Shown here: piece by piece, positions 45,115 through 55,021 of the stretch
Position numbering within the stretch: the stretch's first letter is position 1
How the letters are laid out: each line of letters begins with the position of its first letter
Assembly (NCBI RefSeq): GCF_006716445.1
Contig: NZ_VFPA01000004.1
Coordinates: 372,001 to 436,000, forward strand
Direction of reading: 5' to 3'
DNA: 64,000 bases
DNA from: Pseudonocardia kunmingensis
GTDB taxonomy: Bacteria; Actinomycetota; Actinomycetes; Mycobacteriales; Pseudonocardiaceae
The notes under the pieces: generated by a model
The model's input: the letters and a program-made list of their open reading frames with translations, nothing else
Told to the model about the DNA's origin: nothing
Database searches by the model: none
Position numbers and translations under genes: made by a program

Positions 45115-45203
45115 GAAGCGGAGCGCAGGGTCCGCAACAGCTGGGAACCCGGCCCCGACCCGCCCGATCCGTCCGATCACGCAGGTCACTAGGGTCGGAA
45201 GAC

Positions 45204-46112
45204 GTGCTGGACGTCGCGCGGATCACCAAGCGGTTCGGGGCCCGGCACGCGCTCTCCGAGGTCTCGTTCACGGTCGAGCCCGGCGAGGTGTTCGGCTTCG
45301 TCGGCAGCAACGGGGCCGGGAAGACCACGACGATGCGGATCGTGCTCGGCGTGCTCACGGCCGACGCGGGCGAGGTGCGGTGGCAGGGCCGCCCGGTCGA
45401 CGCCGAGCTGCGGCGCCGCATCGGGTACATGCCCGAGGAGCGCGGGCTCTACCCGAAGATGAAGGTCGGCGACCAGCTGCGCTACCTGGCACGGCTGCAC
45501 GGGCTGCCCAGGGCGGAGGCCGGCGCCGCCGTCACGCGGTGGACCGAGCAGCTCGGGGTCGGCGGGCGCCTGGGCGATGAGGTGCAGAAGCTCTCGCTCG
45601 GCAACCAGCAGCGGGTGCAGCTCTGCGCGGCGCTCGTGCACGACCCGGAGGTGCTGGTCCTCGACGAACCGTTCTCCGGACTCGACCCCACGGCCGTCGA
45701 GGTGATGAGCGGCGTGCTGCGCGCCAAGGCCGACGCGGGCGTCCCGGTGATCTTCTCCAGCCACCAGCTCGAGCTCGTCGAGCGGCTGTGCGACCGGATC
45801 GGGATCATCGCCGACGGGCGGATGGTCGCCGTCGGGAGCGTGACCGAGCTGCGGGAACGCGACGGCGCCTCGGCCGTGCTCGACGTCCACGGGCCGCCTG
45901 CCGGATGGGCCGCCGGCCTGCCGGGCGTCGAGGTGCTCGGCGGTGACGGGTCGCAGCACACGCGGGTGCGGCTGGCGCCGGACACCGACGACCAGACCGT
46001 GCTGCGGGCGGCGCTCGCCGCCGGCCCCGTACGGGAGTTCCGGCGCTGGCGGCCACCGCTCACCGAGCTCTACCGCGACGTCGTGCAGGCCGGCCCGGTG
46101 GCCGCGCCGTGA
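45204..46112 (+). CDS. ABC exporter ATP-binding protein, NatA type
   Basis: The 302-residue ATPase has Walker A GSNGAGKTT, signature LSLGNQQRVQL, Walker B VLVLDEPFSGLD and FSSHQLELVERLCDR. The C-terminal DUF4162-like domain (about 215-300) is typical of NatA/YhaQ exporters. The GTG start follows a TAGGGT box by eight bases. Its stop overlaps the permease start (GTGA). Confidence 0.9.
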   Translation: MLDVARITKRFGARHALSEVSFTVEPGEVFGFVGSNGAGKTTTMRIVLGVLTADAGEVRWQGRPVDAELRRRIGYMPEERGLYPKMKVGDQLRYLARLHGLPRAEAGAAVTRWTEQLGVGGRLGDEVQKLSLGNQQRVQLCAALVHDPEVLVLDEPFSGLDPTAVEVMSGVLRAKADAGVPVIFSSHQLELVERLCDRIGIIADGRMVAVGSVTELRERDGASAVLDVHGPPAGWAAGLPGVEVLGGDGSQHTRVRLAPDTDDQTVLRAALAAGPVREFRRWRPPLTELYRDVVQAGPVAAP

Positions 46113-47299
46113 GCGCGCCGCTCCCCGCCCGTCGCGCCGTCCTGCTCGTCGCGCGACGCGAGTTCGTCACCCAGGTCCGCTCGCGCAGCTTCCTGATCGG
46201 TCTCGTCGTCACGCTGGTCTTCTTCGGCGGCATGTTCCTGCTCGGCGCCTACATCAGCGGGCAGACCTCGGGCCACACCCTCGGGGTGACACCGCAGGCC
46301 GCACCGCTGCAGCCCGCGCTGGAACGCACCGCAGCGCAGCAGGGGGTGGACCTGACCCTCCGCGAGGTCGAGGAGGACACCGGCCGCGACGAGCTGCGCG
46401 GCGACGACCTCGACGCCCTGCTCACCGGCGCGCCCGGCTCCTACGGCATCGTCGGGCTCGACTCGGTCGACTCCGACCTGGAGGCCCTCGTCGGCGCCGC
46501 GGTCGAGCAGGACGCGCTCACCTCGGCACTGACCAGGGCCGGTGTCGACCCGGCGCAGGTCGCGGCGCGCAGCACGCTCGCCACCGCGACGCTCGAACCG
46601 CCCGACAGCGGGCGCGGGCAGCGGCTCGCCGTCGCCTTCGTCGGCACGTTCCTGCTGTTCTTCTCCCTCAGCGGCTACGGCAGCCTCGTCGCCACGGGCG
46701 TGGTCGAGGAGAAGCAGAGCCGCGTGGTGGAGCTGCTGCTCGCCACGATCACGCCGTGGCAGCTGCTGGCCGGGAAGGTCCTCGGCCTCGGCGCGGTGGG
46801 GCTGCTGCAGCTGGTGATCCTCAGCGGCATCAGCGCGGTCGGCGCGGGCGCGGCCGGCCTGCTCGCGCTGCCCGCGGCCGCCGCGGGCATGTTCGTGATG
46901 GTCGTGCTGTGGTACCTGCTCGGGTTCTTCCTCTACGCGTCGCTGTACGCCGCGGTCGGATCCACCGTGTCGCGGCAGGAGGAGCTGCAGTCGGTCGTGG
47001 CGCCGCTGATCTTCCTGCTACTGATCCCGTTCGTCCTCACGCTCAACCTGTTGCCGAACGACCCGCGCAACGGGCTCGCCACCGTCCTGTCGTTCATCCC
47101 GTTCTTCTCCCAGACCGTGATGCCCGCCCGCTACGCGCTGGGCGTCGCCTCGCTCGGGGAGGTGCTGGTGGCGGCCGTGATCGCGCTGCTCACCGTCGTC
47201 GTCGTGGTGCGGCTGGCCGGACGCGTGTACCAGAACTCGGTGCTGCGCACCGGGGCCCGCGTGAGCCTCCGCGAGGCCTTGACCGCGAAGTCACCCTGA
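46109..47299 (+). CDS. ABC-2 type permease, NatB/YhaP type
   Basis: The 396-residue protein has one N-terminal span (about 28-50), a large extracytoplasmic domain (about 55-165) and five or six C-terminal spans with VVEEKQSRVVELLLATITPW, the NatB-family coupling motif. Such pairs export sodium or antimicrobials; the substrate here is unknown. It begins at a GTG overlapping the ATPase stop. Confidence 0.88.
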   Translation: MSAPLPARRAVLLVARREFVTQVRSRSFLIGLVVTLVFFGGMFLLGAYISGQTSGHTLGVTPQAAPLQPALERTAAQQGVDLTLREVEEDTGRDELRGDDLDALLTGAPGSYGIVGLDSVDSDLEALVGAAVEQDALTSALTRAGVDPAQVAARSTLATATLEPPDSGRGQRLAVAFVGTFLLFFSLSGYGSLVATGVVEEKQSRVVELLLATITPWQLLAGKVLGLGAVGLLQLVILSGISAVGAGAAGLLALPAAAAGMFVMVVLWYLLGFFLYASLYAAVGSTVSRQEELQSVVAPLIFLLLIPFVLTLNLLPNDPRNGLATVLSFIPFFSQTVMPARYALGVASLGEVLVAAVIALLTVVVVVRLAGRVYQNSVLRTGARVSLREALTAKSP

Positions 47300-47318
47300 C
47301 CACCGCGACCACGACCGC

Positions 47319-47954
47319 TCAACGCCTGCGCGGCGTCCACTCCGTGAAGCCCGCGGCACGGGCGTCGTCGGCCGTGCGGAACCAGTACTCGGCCCTGGTG
47401 CGCCCGTAGTACGGGCTCTCCGGCGTGTGGAACAGCATCGAGCCGGCGTTGCCCTTGATCGTGTACTCCGGGCCGGGCGCGGAGCCGTCGGGCCGGGCGG
47501 CCACGGCGGCGCGCGGCCTGCCGTCCTGGGCCGGGGCCGCGGCATCCGGGGCCGCGGCATCCGGGGCAGCGGCGCGCGGACGGGGCGACGGCCGCCTGGT
47601 GGCGGTGGCCGCGGCCGGTGCCGCTCCCGGCACCGGCGCCGCCACGGGGGTCGGGCGCGCATCCGGCGCAGGGGCGTTCGTGGAGGCAGGTCCGGCACCG
47701 TTGCCGTCCGACGCTCGGCCAGGGGTCTGCGGAGCACTGTCCGTGCCGGGGAGCCGCCACTCCGCCCCGGCGCCGGCCGGACGCGGCGGCGGCCATCCGG
47801 TGCCGATGTCGGCGGCAGCGGCCGCCCGCCGTGAACGGATGATCCACGCGGCGCAGCCCAGCAGCGCCGCGAGCAGCAACCAGCGCCCGCGACGACCGCG
47901 GCGCCCCTCCCCCTTGCCGGCCAAGGTGCTCCCCCTCCCTCGGTGGATGCTCAC
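47319..47954 (-). CDS. Sunset-domain membrane protein
   Basis: The 211-residue protein has one N-terminal span (about 24-40; [15 protein letters not shown]), a low-complexity Pro/Ala region (about 50-150, with [14 protein letters not shown]) and a C-terminal sunset domain (about 162-208; [20 protein letters not shown], then [18 protein letters not shown]). The domain is common in actinobacteria, often near ribosomal or competence genes; its role is unknown. Start is a GTG with only weak signals. Confidence 0.75.
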   Translation of the reverse strand: MSIHRGRGSTLAGKGEGRRGRRGRWLLLAALLGCAAWIIRSRRAAAAADIGTGWPPPRPAGAGAEWRLPGTDSAPQTPGRASDGNGAGPASTNAPAPDARPTPVAAPVPGAAPAAATATRRPSPRPRAAAPDAAAPDAAAPAQDGRPRAAVAARPDGSAPGPEYTIKGNAGSMLFHTPESPYYGRTRAEYWFRTADDARAAGFTEWTPRRR

Positions 47955-47999
47955 GAAGGGTAAGCCTTGGGTTCACGGAGCGCGATCGCGGGCGTGGGA

Positions 48000-49370
48000 T
48001 CAGCCACGCGCCTGCGTCACCTGCTGGTAGCGGGCCAGCGCCTCCTGCCGCTCGGCGGCGTGGTCGACGATCGGCTCGGGGTAACCGCGGGGCACCCCGT
48101 CCGGCAGCCGCCACGGCTGGTGCACCGCCTTGCCCGGCACGTCCCGCAGCTCCGGGACGAAGCGGCGCACGTACTCGCCGTCGGGGTCGAACCGCTCGCC
48201 CTGCGTCACCGGGTTGAACACGCGGAAGTAGGGCGCCGGGTCGGTGCCGCTGCCCGCCGTCCACTGCCAGCCGTGCTGGTTGGAGGCCAGGTCACCGTCG
48301 ACGAGCAGGCCCATGAAGTGCCGCGCACCCCACTGCCACGGCAGGTGCAGGTCCTTGACCAGGAAGCTCGCCACGATCATCCGGACGCGGTTGTGCATCC
48401 ACGCCTGCGCCCGCAGCTGCCGCATCCCGGCGTCGACGATCGGGAAGCCGGTGCGTCCGGCGCACCAGGCCGCGAAGCGATCGCGGGCCGCGGCGCCCGA
48501 TGCCAGCGGGAGAGCGTCGAACGCGCGGTCGTGGTTGCGGCGGGCCGAGTCGGGGCGGTGCAGCAGCACGTCGGCGTAGAACTCCCGCCACGCGATCTCG
48601 TTGCGGAAGGTGCCCGCCGACTCCGAGCGCCGCGACGCGAGGTCCGCGAGCAGCGTGCGCGGGTGGATCTCGCCGTACTTGAGGTGCACCGACAGCCGGG
48701 ACGTGCGGTCGCGGTCGGGGCGGTTGCGGTCCGAGCCGTAGTCCTGCACACCGTCGTCGAGGAACGCGTGCCAACGCCGCAGTGCGGCCTCCTCCCCGGC
48801 CTCGGGCAGCACGGCGTCGACCGCGTCGTCGTCCGGGATCCCGTCGCCCGCCTGCGGGTGCAGCCAGCGGACGGTCGAGGCATCCGTGTCGGCCGGGCCG
48901 CGCCAGCCGTGGTCGGTCCAGGCCCTGCGGAACGGCGAGTACACGCGGAACGGCGTGCCGTCGGCCTTGCGGACCCGACCCGGCGCGACCGCGTAGGGCG
49001 AGCCGGTGCGCACCAGCGCCCGGCCGTCGTCCGCGAGCGACTTCTCGACCGCCTCGTCCCGGCGCCGCCCGTACGGGCCGAAGTCCGCCGCGACGTGCAC
49101 GGTGGCCGCGCCGCAGCCGGCGGCGACGCGCGGCACCACGTCGGCGGGATCGCCGCGCACGACGAGCAGCCGCCCACCGAGCGCGGCGTCGAGCGCGCGC
49201 AGGCTGCGGAACAGGTAGGTGCGGCGGGCGGCCCCTGACGGGCCCAGCAGCGCCGGGTCCAGCACGAACAGCGCGAGCGCGCACGGTGCGGCGTCGGCGG
49301 CGGCCAGGAACGTGGGCTGGTCGCGCACCCGCAGGTCGCGCCGGAACCACACGACGGCGGATTCCGTCAT
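48000..49370 (-). CDS. phr: Deoxyribodipyrimidine photolyase
   Basis: The 456-residue flavoprotein repairs UV pyrimidine dimers with light. It shows the N-terminal antenna domain (VVWFRRDLRVRDQP) and the FAD domain motifs IVDAGMRQLRAQAWMHNRVRM (as IVDAGMRQL and MHNRVRM), DGDLASNQHGWQW and GSGTDPAPYFRVFNP, of a class I CPD photolyase. A TAGCGT box lies six bases before the ATG, so the mRNA is probably leaderless. It lies downstream of the second 47-bp palindrome. Confidence 0.92.
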   Translation of the reverse strand: MTESAVVWFRRDLRVRDQPTFLAAADAAPCALALFVLDPALLGPSGAARRTYLFRSLRALDAALGGRLLVVRGDPADVVPRVAAGCGAATVHVAADFGPYGRRRDEAVEKSLADDGRALVRTGSPYAVAPGRVRKADGTPFRVYSPFRRAWTDHGWRGPADTDASTVRWLHPQAGDGIPDDDAVDAVLPEAGEEAALRRWHAFLDDGVQDYGSDRNRPDRDRTSRLSVHLKYGEIHPRTLLADLASRRSESAGTFRNEIAWREFYADVLLHRPDSARRNHDRAFDALPLASGAAARDRFAAWCAGRTGFPIVDAGMRQLRAQAWMHNRVRMIVASFLVKDLHLPWQWGARHFMGLLVDGDLASNQHGWQWTAGSGTDPAPYFRVFNPVTQGERFDPDGEYVRRFVPELRDVPGKAVHQPWRLPDGVPRGYPEPIVDHAAERQEALARYQQVTQARG

Positions 49371-49376
49371 GGCTCG

Positions 49377-49382
49377 ACGCTA
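49377..49382 (-). promoter_or_regulatory. Leaderless -10 box of the photolyase gene
   Basis: TAGCGT on the minus strand, six bases (cgagcc), then ATG at 49370. No ribosome binding site is seen. Confidence 0.6.
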
Positions 49383-49423
49383 ACGGCGGCCCCGTGGCAG
49401 CGCGCGCCGAACGGCCCTCGACG

Positions 49424-49470
49424 ACGAACGGCACTCTCGTCGGTACCTAGCCGACGAGAGTGCCGTTCGT
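49424..49470. repeat. 47-bp intergenic palindrome, copy 2 (perfect)
   Basis: Arms ACGAACGGCACTCTCGTCGG and its exact reverse complement flank the 7-base loop tacctag. It lies 13 bp after the citrate synthase stop and 42 bp before the photolyase -10 box; both genes are on the minus strand. Confidence 0.88.
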
Positions 49471-49483
49471 CAGTGGTTCGTCC

Positions 49484-50785
<1,302 letters not shown>

Positions 50786-50827
50786 GTGGAGGTTCCCTCA
50801 CACTCTTGTCTTCCGTGGTTGGCCGCA

Positions 50828-50833
50828 ACGCTA
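50828..50833 (-). promoter_or_regulatory. -10 box of the gltA gene
   Basis: TAGCGT on the minus strand with a leader of about 36 bases to the ATG, which has its own ribosome binding site. Confidence 0.4.
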
Positions 50834-50922
50834 GTGCTCGAAACGGCCGTTGTGCCGGTCGAAGCATGACTCGTTCGTCACGGCGCCACCCCCGGGCAAC
50901 CTGGCCCGACACCGGGAGCCAC

Positions 50923-52302
50923 TCAGTGGGCGGCCCGGTAGCGCCAGAAGATCGGGAAGGCCGCCACCACGACCACCGCGCCGACCACCACCGCCACACC
51001 GCCCACCGACGCGGCGACACCGGGCCCCCACCACTCCGCGGCGGGACCGTGCCAGAGGTCGGCCACCCGGGGCCCGCCCGCGACCACGACCCCGAACACG
51101 CCCTGCATCCGCCCGCGCATCTCGTCGGTCGCGACGCTCTGCAGGATCGACATCCGGTACACGCTGCTGATGACGTCGCCTGCGCCGGCGATCGCGAGGA
51201 AGAGCACGGCGAGCCACAGCGAGCTGGTGAGCCCGAAGAGGGCGACGCCCACGCCCCACGTGCAGATCGCGAGCGTCACGGCGACGCCCTGGCGCCGCAC
51301 CCGGTGCAGCAGGCCCGTGAACAGCCCGGCGGCCACCATCCCGAGGGGGATCGCGGCGAACAGCAGGCCCATCGCGAACCCGCCGCCCGGTGGGTCGCCG
51401 TACACCGTCTGGGAGATCTCGGGGAACACCGCGCGGGGCATGCCGAACGCCATCGCCACGATGTCGATCAGGAACGACACCAGCAGCACCGCGTGCAGCG
51501 CGGCGTAGCGGAAGCCGTCGACGATCTCCCGCAGGCCCGCGCGCCTCCGCGCGCCGGTCCCCGCGGGCGGCACGGCGGGCAGCCGCCAGGTGGCCCAGAG
51601 TGTGGCGAGCAGCGCGATCGCGTCGAGCAGGTAGAGCGTCGGGAGCCCGATCACCGGGATCAGCACGCCCGCGAGCAGCGGCCCGGCGATGGCACCGACC
51701 TGGAACACCGTCATGTTCAGCGCGTTCGCCGCCGGGAGCTGGTCGGCGGGCAGCAGCCGCGGGATGACGGCGTTGCGCGCCGGTTGGTTGATCGCGAGGA
51801 ACGCGGTCTGGACGGCGAACAGCACGAGCACCAGCCAGACCCCGCCTGCGCCGCTCGCGGCCGTGACCCAGAGCGCCAGCGACGAGAGCGCGATCCCGCC
51901 GCCGCTGAACAGCAGCAGCGTGCGCCGGTCGACGGCGTCGGCGATCGCGCCGCCCCAGAGCCCGAAGACGACCAGCGGCACCAGCCCGAACAGCCCCGTC
52001 AGGCCGACGTAGGCCGAGGACCCGGTGAGCTCGTAGATCTGCGCGGGCACCGCGACGACCGACAGCTGCGCGCCGATCACCGTGACGATGCCGGCCGTCC
52101 ACAGCCGCCGGTAGGCCGGCGTGCGCAACGGCCGGGTGTCGGTGAGGACGCCGCGCACGGCCCGGGCGATGCGCCGGGTCGCGGGCTCCGCGCCGGCCGT
52201 CGGATGGGTCGGGGCGTCCGGCCCCCCGGTGAGGCGGCCGGTCCGCTCGTCCCGACGAGCCCGGTTCGGGCGGGTGGGCCCCTCCGGACCGGACGTCGTC
52301 AT
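50923..52302 (-). CDS. MFS transporter, EntS/MFS_3 type
   Basis: The 459-residue protein has twelve spans after a 60-residue Pro/Gly/Arg-rich N-terminus. RLWTAGIVTVIGAQLSVVAV, VDRRTLLLFSGG, AINQPARNAVIPRLLPADQL and RMSILQSVATDEMRGRMQGVFG are the marks of the enterobactin-exporter-like (MFS_3) group. It may export a siderophore or drug; no siderophore genes are near. ATG 52302 lies in a repeated TAGTCG sequence that could hold a leaderless promoter. Confidence 0.82.
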   Translation of the reverse strand: MTTSGPEGPTRPNRARRDERTGRLTGGPDAPTHPTAGAEPATRRIARAVRGVLTDTRPLRTPAYRRLWTAGIVTVIGAQLSVVAVPAQIYELTGSSAYVGLTGLFGLVPLVVFGLWGGAIADAVDRRTLLLFSGGGIALSSLALWVTAASGAGGVWLVLVLFAVQTAFLAINQPARNAVIPRLLPADQLPAANALNMTVFQVGAIAGPLLAGVLIPVIGLPTLYLLDAIALLATLWATWRLPAVPPAGTGARRRAGLREIVDGFRYAALHAVLLVSFLIDIVAMAFGMPRAVFPEISQTVYGDPPGGGFAMGLLFAAIPLGMVAAGLFTGLLHRVRRQGVAVTLAICTWGVGVALFGLTSSLWLAVLFLAIAGAGDVISSVYRMSILQSVATDEMRGRMQGVFGVVVAGGPRVADLWHGPAAEWWGPGVAASVGGVAVVVGAVVVVAAFPIFWRYRAAH

Positions 52303-52366
52303 ACGACTACGACTACCACCCCGGATGCCCGGACCACCGCTCCGTTCCGGGCCCGAGTGCCCGCCC

Positions 52367-53062
52367 TCACGGCCGAACGGGACGAACCACCCCAGCGCGA
52401 TACCCGCGGAGGCCGCGCGCCGGGGTCTCACTGTCGGCGGGTCGGGGTCCCGGCGCGCGTGATCCCTGGCCGACGGTCCGACCCAGCAGCGCCGCGAGCC
52501 TGTCGATCTGTGGGGCGAGGTCGGACACCGGCTGTGGAGGCGCGAACGGGGACTGCTCCGGCGGGACGTCCGCGAGCTTGACGCGGGTGAACCCCACCGC
52601 GCGCTCGGCGACGTCGTCGGGGAACCGGGGCCGCCCGCCGCCGGCCGCCTGCGCGAGGTCCCAGCCGTGCACCAGCTCCTCCACGATGCGCAGGTGGACC
52701 GCGACGATGCCGGGCACGGGTCCGACGGGCACCTCGAAGGTCCGTCCGAGCACACCGGGCCGCCCGAACGCGGCGAGCAGGTCGCGCGCGGCGTCCCCGT
52801 AGGCCCCCGCGGGATCGTCGCCGAGCGCGTCGGCGGACCCGGGATCCAGCGCACCCGCGGTGACGGCCGCCTCGCCGCGGAGGATCCCGGCGAAGAGGCG
52901 GTGACCGAGCACCATGTGGTCGACCAGCGCGCGCACGTCCCACTCCGGGCACGGGGTGGGCGCGCTCCACCGGTCGTCCCGGACGGCGCCCACCAGCTCG
53001 CCGACGATGCCGAGTACCTCCGCGAGATCGTCGAGGCGAGCCCGTTCGGTGCTGTCGTTCAT
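52367..53062 (-). CDS. TIGR03086/maleylpyruvate isomerase N-domain family protein
   Basis: The 231-residue protein has the DinB/MDMPI fold: TPCPEWDVRALVDHMVLGHR near residue 36 with metal His49, and HLRIVEELVHGWDLAQA with two more His. Such proteins use mycothiol as a cofactor or are of unknown use. A Pro/Arg-rich tail (about 200-231) is beyond the family length. AGAGGA precedes the ATG. It is divergent from an ECF sigma factor. Confidence 0.8.
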   Translation of the reverse strand: MNDSTERARLDDLAEVLGIVGELVGAVRDDRWSAPTPCPEWDVRALVDHMVLGHRLFAGILRGEAAVTAGALDPGSADALGDDPAGAYGDAARDLLAAFGRPGVLGRTFEVPVGPVPGIVAVHLRIVEELVHGWDLAQAAGGGRPRFPDDVAERAVGFTRVKLADVPPEQSPFAPPQPVSDLAPQIDRLAALLGRTVGQGSRAPGPRPADSETPARGLRGYRAGVVRPVRP

Positions 53063-53145
53063 GATCGTTCCTCTCCGTGGACCGGTGTCCTCCGGTTGTC
53101 GAGACACCACCGGCCTCGGAAACGGAACGGTGCGATCTTCAAGTG

Positions 53146-53160
53146 GTGGGACGATCCCAC
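53146..53160. promoter_or_regulatory. Perfect inverted repeat before the sigma factor gene
   Basis: GTGGGA-cga-TCCCAC ends one base before the chosen GTG start of the sigma gene, in the 99 bp between it and the divergent DinB-like gene. It could be an operator, or part of an N-terminal extension if the start is earlier. Confidence 0.3.
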
Positions 53161-53161
53161 G

Positions 53162-54160
53162 GTGTGCCAGGACGTGCTGGACCGCGCTCGACGAGGTGAC
53201 GAGCACGCGTTCCGGGAGCTGACCGACCCCCACCGGCGCGAGCTGCACCTGCACTGCTACCGCATCCTCGGATCGCTCGCGGACGCCGAGGACGCCCTGC
53301 AGGAGACGCTGCTCGCGGCGTGGCGCGGACTGGACGGGTTCGAGGGCCGGGCGTCGCTGCGGGCCTGGCTGTACCGCATCGCCACCCACCGCTGCCTCAA
53401 CGCGCTGCGCGACGCGGGGCGGCGCAGGCCACCCGAGCCGCAACCGCCCTTCGCCCCGCCCGAACCCACGCGCCGCACCGACGTGACCTGGCTGCAGCCG
53501 TATCCGGACCACCTGCTGGAGCAGGTGGCCGACACCGAGCCGGGGCCCGAGGCGCGGTACCGCTCCAAGGAGGCGGTCGAGCTGGCGTTCGTCGCCGGAC
53601 TGCAGCACCTGCCGCCGCGCCAGACCGCCGTGCTCGTGCTGCGCGACGTGCTCGGCTTCTCCACCTCCGAGGTCGCGTCGATGCTGGACACCAGCACGAC
53701 CGCCGTCAAGGGAACCCTGCAGCGCGCCCGTGCGCAGCTGCGGGCCCGCCCGAGCCCCGGGAGCGTGGTGCCGCCGGGCTCGCCGGGCGAGCGCGACCTG
53801 ACGCAGCGCTTCGCCGCCGCGTTCACGGCGGGCGACGTCGAGGGCGTCGTCCGGCTGCTGACCGACGATGCGTGGCTGACCATGCCGCCCGCCCCGCACG
53901 AGTACCACGGCCGGGCGGCGATCGCGGATCTCCTCACCACGTTCACCGCCTGGCGCGGTCGCCGCCACCTCCGGCTGGTGGCCACCCGTGCCAACACGCA
54001 CCCGGCCCTGGCCTGCTACCTCGCCCGGCCCGCCGAGCCGACCGCACATCCAGCGGGCCTGCTCGTCCTCCGCCCGGACGGTGACCGGATCGGCGCCGTG
54101 ACGTGGTTCCTCGGCCACGGGCTGACCCGGTGGTTCGGCCTGCCCCCGACGGTCCCGTGA
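53162..54160 (+). CDS. ECF-type RNA polymerase sigma factor with SnoaL-like tail
   Basis: The 332-residue protein has sigma region 2 (about 8-82; GDEHAFRELTDPHRRELHLH, then DAEDALQETLLAAW), region 4 (about 143-198; LPPRQTAVLVLRDVLGFSTS, then EVASMLDTSTTAVK) and a SnoaL-like domain (about 220-325; FAAAFTAGDVEGVVRLLTDD). This is the SigX5/SigG-like layout of TIGR02960, where the C-terminal domain acts in place of an anti-sigma factor. The start is uncertain; GTG 53162 gives an ordinary length. A MDMPI-like gene is divergent. Confidence 0.85.
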   Translation: MCQDVLDRARRGDEHAFRELTDPHRRELHLHCYRILGSLADAEDALQETLLAAWRGLDGFEGRASLRAWLYRIATHRCLNALRDAGRRRPPEPQPPFAPPEPTRRTDVTWLQPYPDHLLEQVADTEPGPEARYRSKEAVELAFVAGLQHLPPRQTAVLVLRDVLGFSTSEVASMLDTSTTAVKGTLQRARAQLRARPSPGSVVPPGSPGERDLTQRFAAAFTAGDVEGVVRLLTDDAWLTMPPAPHEYHGRAAIADLLTTFTAWRGRRHLRLVATRANTHPALACYLARPAEPTAHPAGLLVLRPDGDRIGAVTWFLGHGLTRWFGLPPTVP

Positions 54161-54180
54161 CCCGCCCGGGGATGTCGCGG

Positions 54181-54834
54181 TCAGGGGGCCAGGCGGCGGA
54201 TGCGCCAGGTGCGGTCGTGCGTGTCGAGCTCGAAGCGCAGGCGGTCGTGCATCCGGTTGCTGCGGCCCTGCCAGAACTCGACCTGCTCCGGCACGATCCG
54301 CCAGCCGCCCCAGTGCGGTGGAGCAGGCACGGCCTCCTCGTCGGCGAACCGGTGCGTGGCGGTGGCGAGCGCGTCGTCGAGCACGCGGCGGTCGCGCACC
54401 TCCACCGACTGCGCGGACGCCCACGCCCCCAGCTGGGAACCGCGGGGGCGGGTGGCCCAGTACGCGGCGTTCTCGGCCGGCGTGACCAGCTCGACGGTGC
54501 CGCGCACGTGCACCTGCCGGTGCTGGGCGTACCAGGGGAAGGTGGCCGACGCGTACCGCGTGGCCCGCAGCTGGTGGCTCTTCGCCGAGGTGTAGTTCGT
54601 GTAGAAGACGACGCCGCGCGCGTCGAGCCCCTTGCACAGCACGGTGCGCGAGGTCGGCCTGCCGTCCTCGCCCGCGGTGGCGAGCACCATCGCGTTGGGC
54701 TCCGCGACGCCGTCGGTGATCGCCTCGTCCAGCCACCGCGCCAGCTGCTCGTGCCACGTCGGGGCGAGGTCGCCCACGTCGAGTTCGTCGGTCCGCACGT
54801 AGTCCACACGCATCGTCGCCAGCCGCTCTGCCAT
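54181..54834 (-). CDS. pdxH: Pyridoxamine 5'-phosphate oxidase
   Basis: The 217-residue flavoenzyme makes PLP from pyridoxamine- or pyridoxine-phosphate. FMN and substrate motifs are visible: TSRTVLCKGLDARGVVFYTN, SAKSHQL, QVHVRGTVELV and the C-terminal EFWQGRSNRMHDRLRF. ATG 54834 with GGGGAGG five bases before is preferred to the longer frame. It is divergent from the second citrate synthase, a pairing common in actinobacteria. Confidence 0.92.
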   Translation of the reverse strand: MAERLATMRVDYVRTDELDVGDLAPTWHEQLARWLDEAITDGVAEPNAMVLATAGEDGRPTSRTVLCKGLDARGVVFYTNYTSAKSHQLRATRYASATFPWYAQHRQVHVRGTVELVTPAENAAYWATRPRGSQLGAWASAQSVEVRDRRVLDDALATATHRFADEEAVPAPPHWGGWRIVPEQVEFWQGRSNRMHDRLRFELDTHDRTWRIRRLAP

Positions 54835-55021
54835 CGACGCCTCCCCGGGTAGCCGACCCACCACGCTATGTGTCCCGCACCCCGATCAACACCCCCGGTG
54901 ACAGATCACACCCGGTCGCCGGTGTTGCACCGCGGTGGGAGCCGGTGCAGGGTGCACCCAACCACGCCGCCGATCACGGGGTGGTCATCTGCCGCACACC
55001 GGCCACGACGAGGAGGACGCG

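Noticed and set aside
47519-47590. Tandem DNA repeat as a possible recombination site
   Set aside because: It encodes the [10 protein letters not shown] linker of the sunset-domain protein and is simple low-complexity coding sequence.
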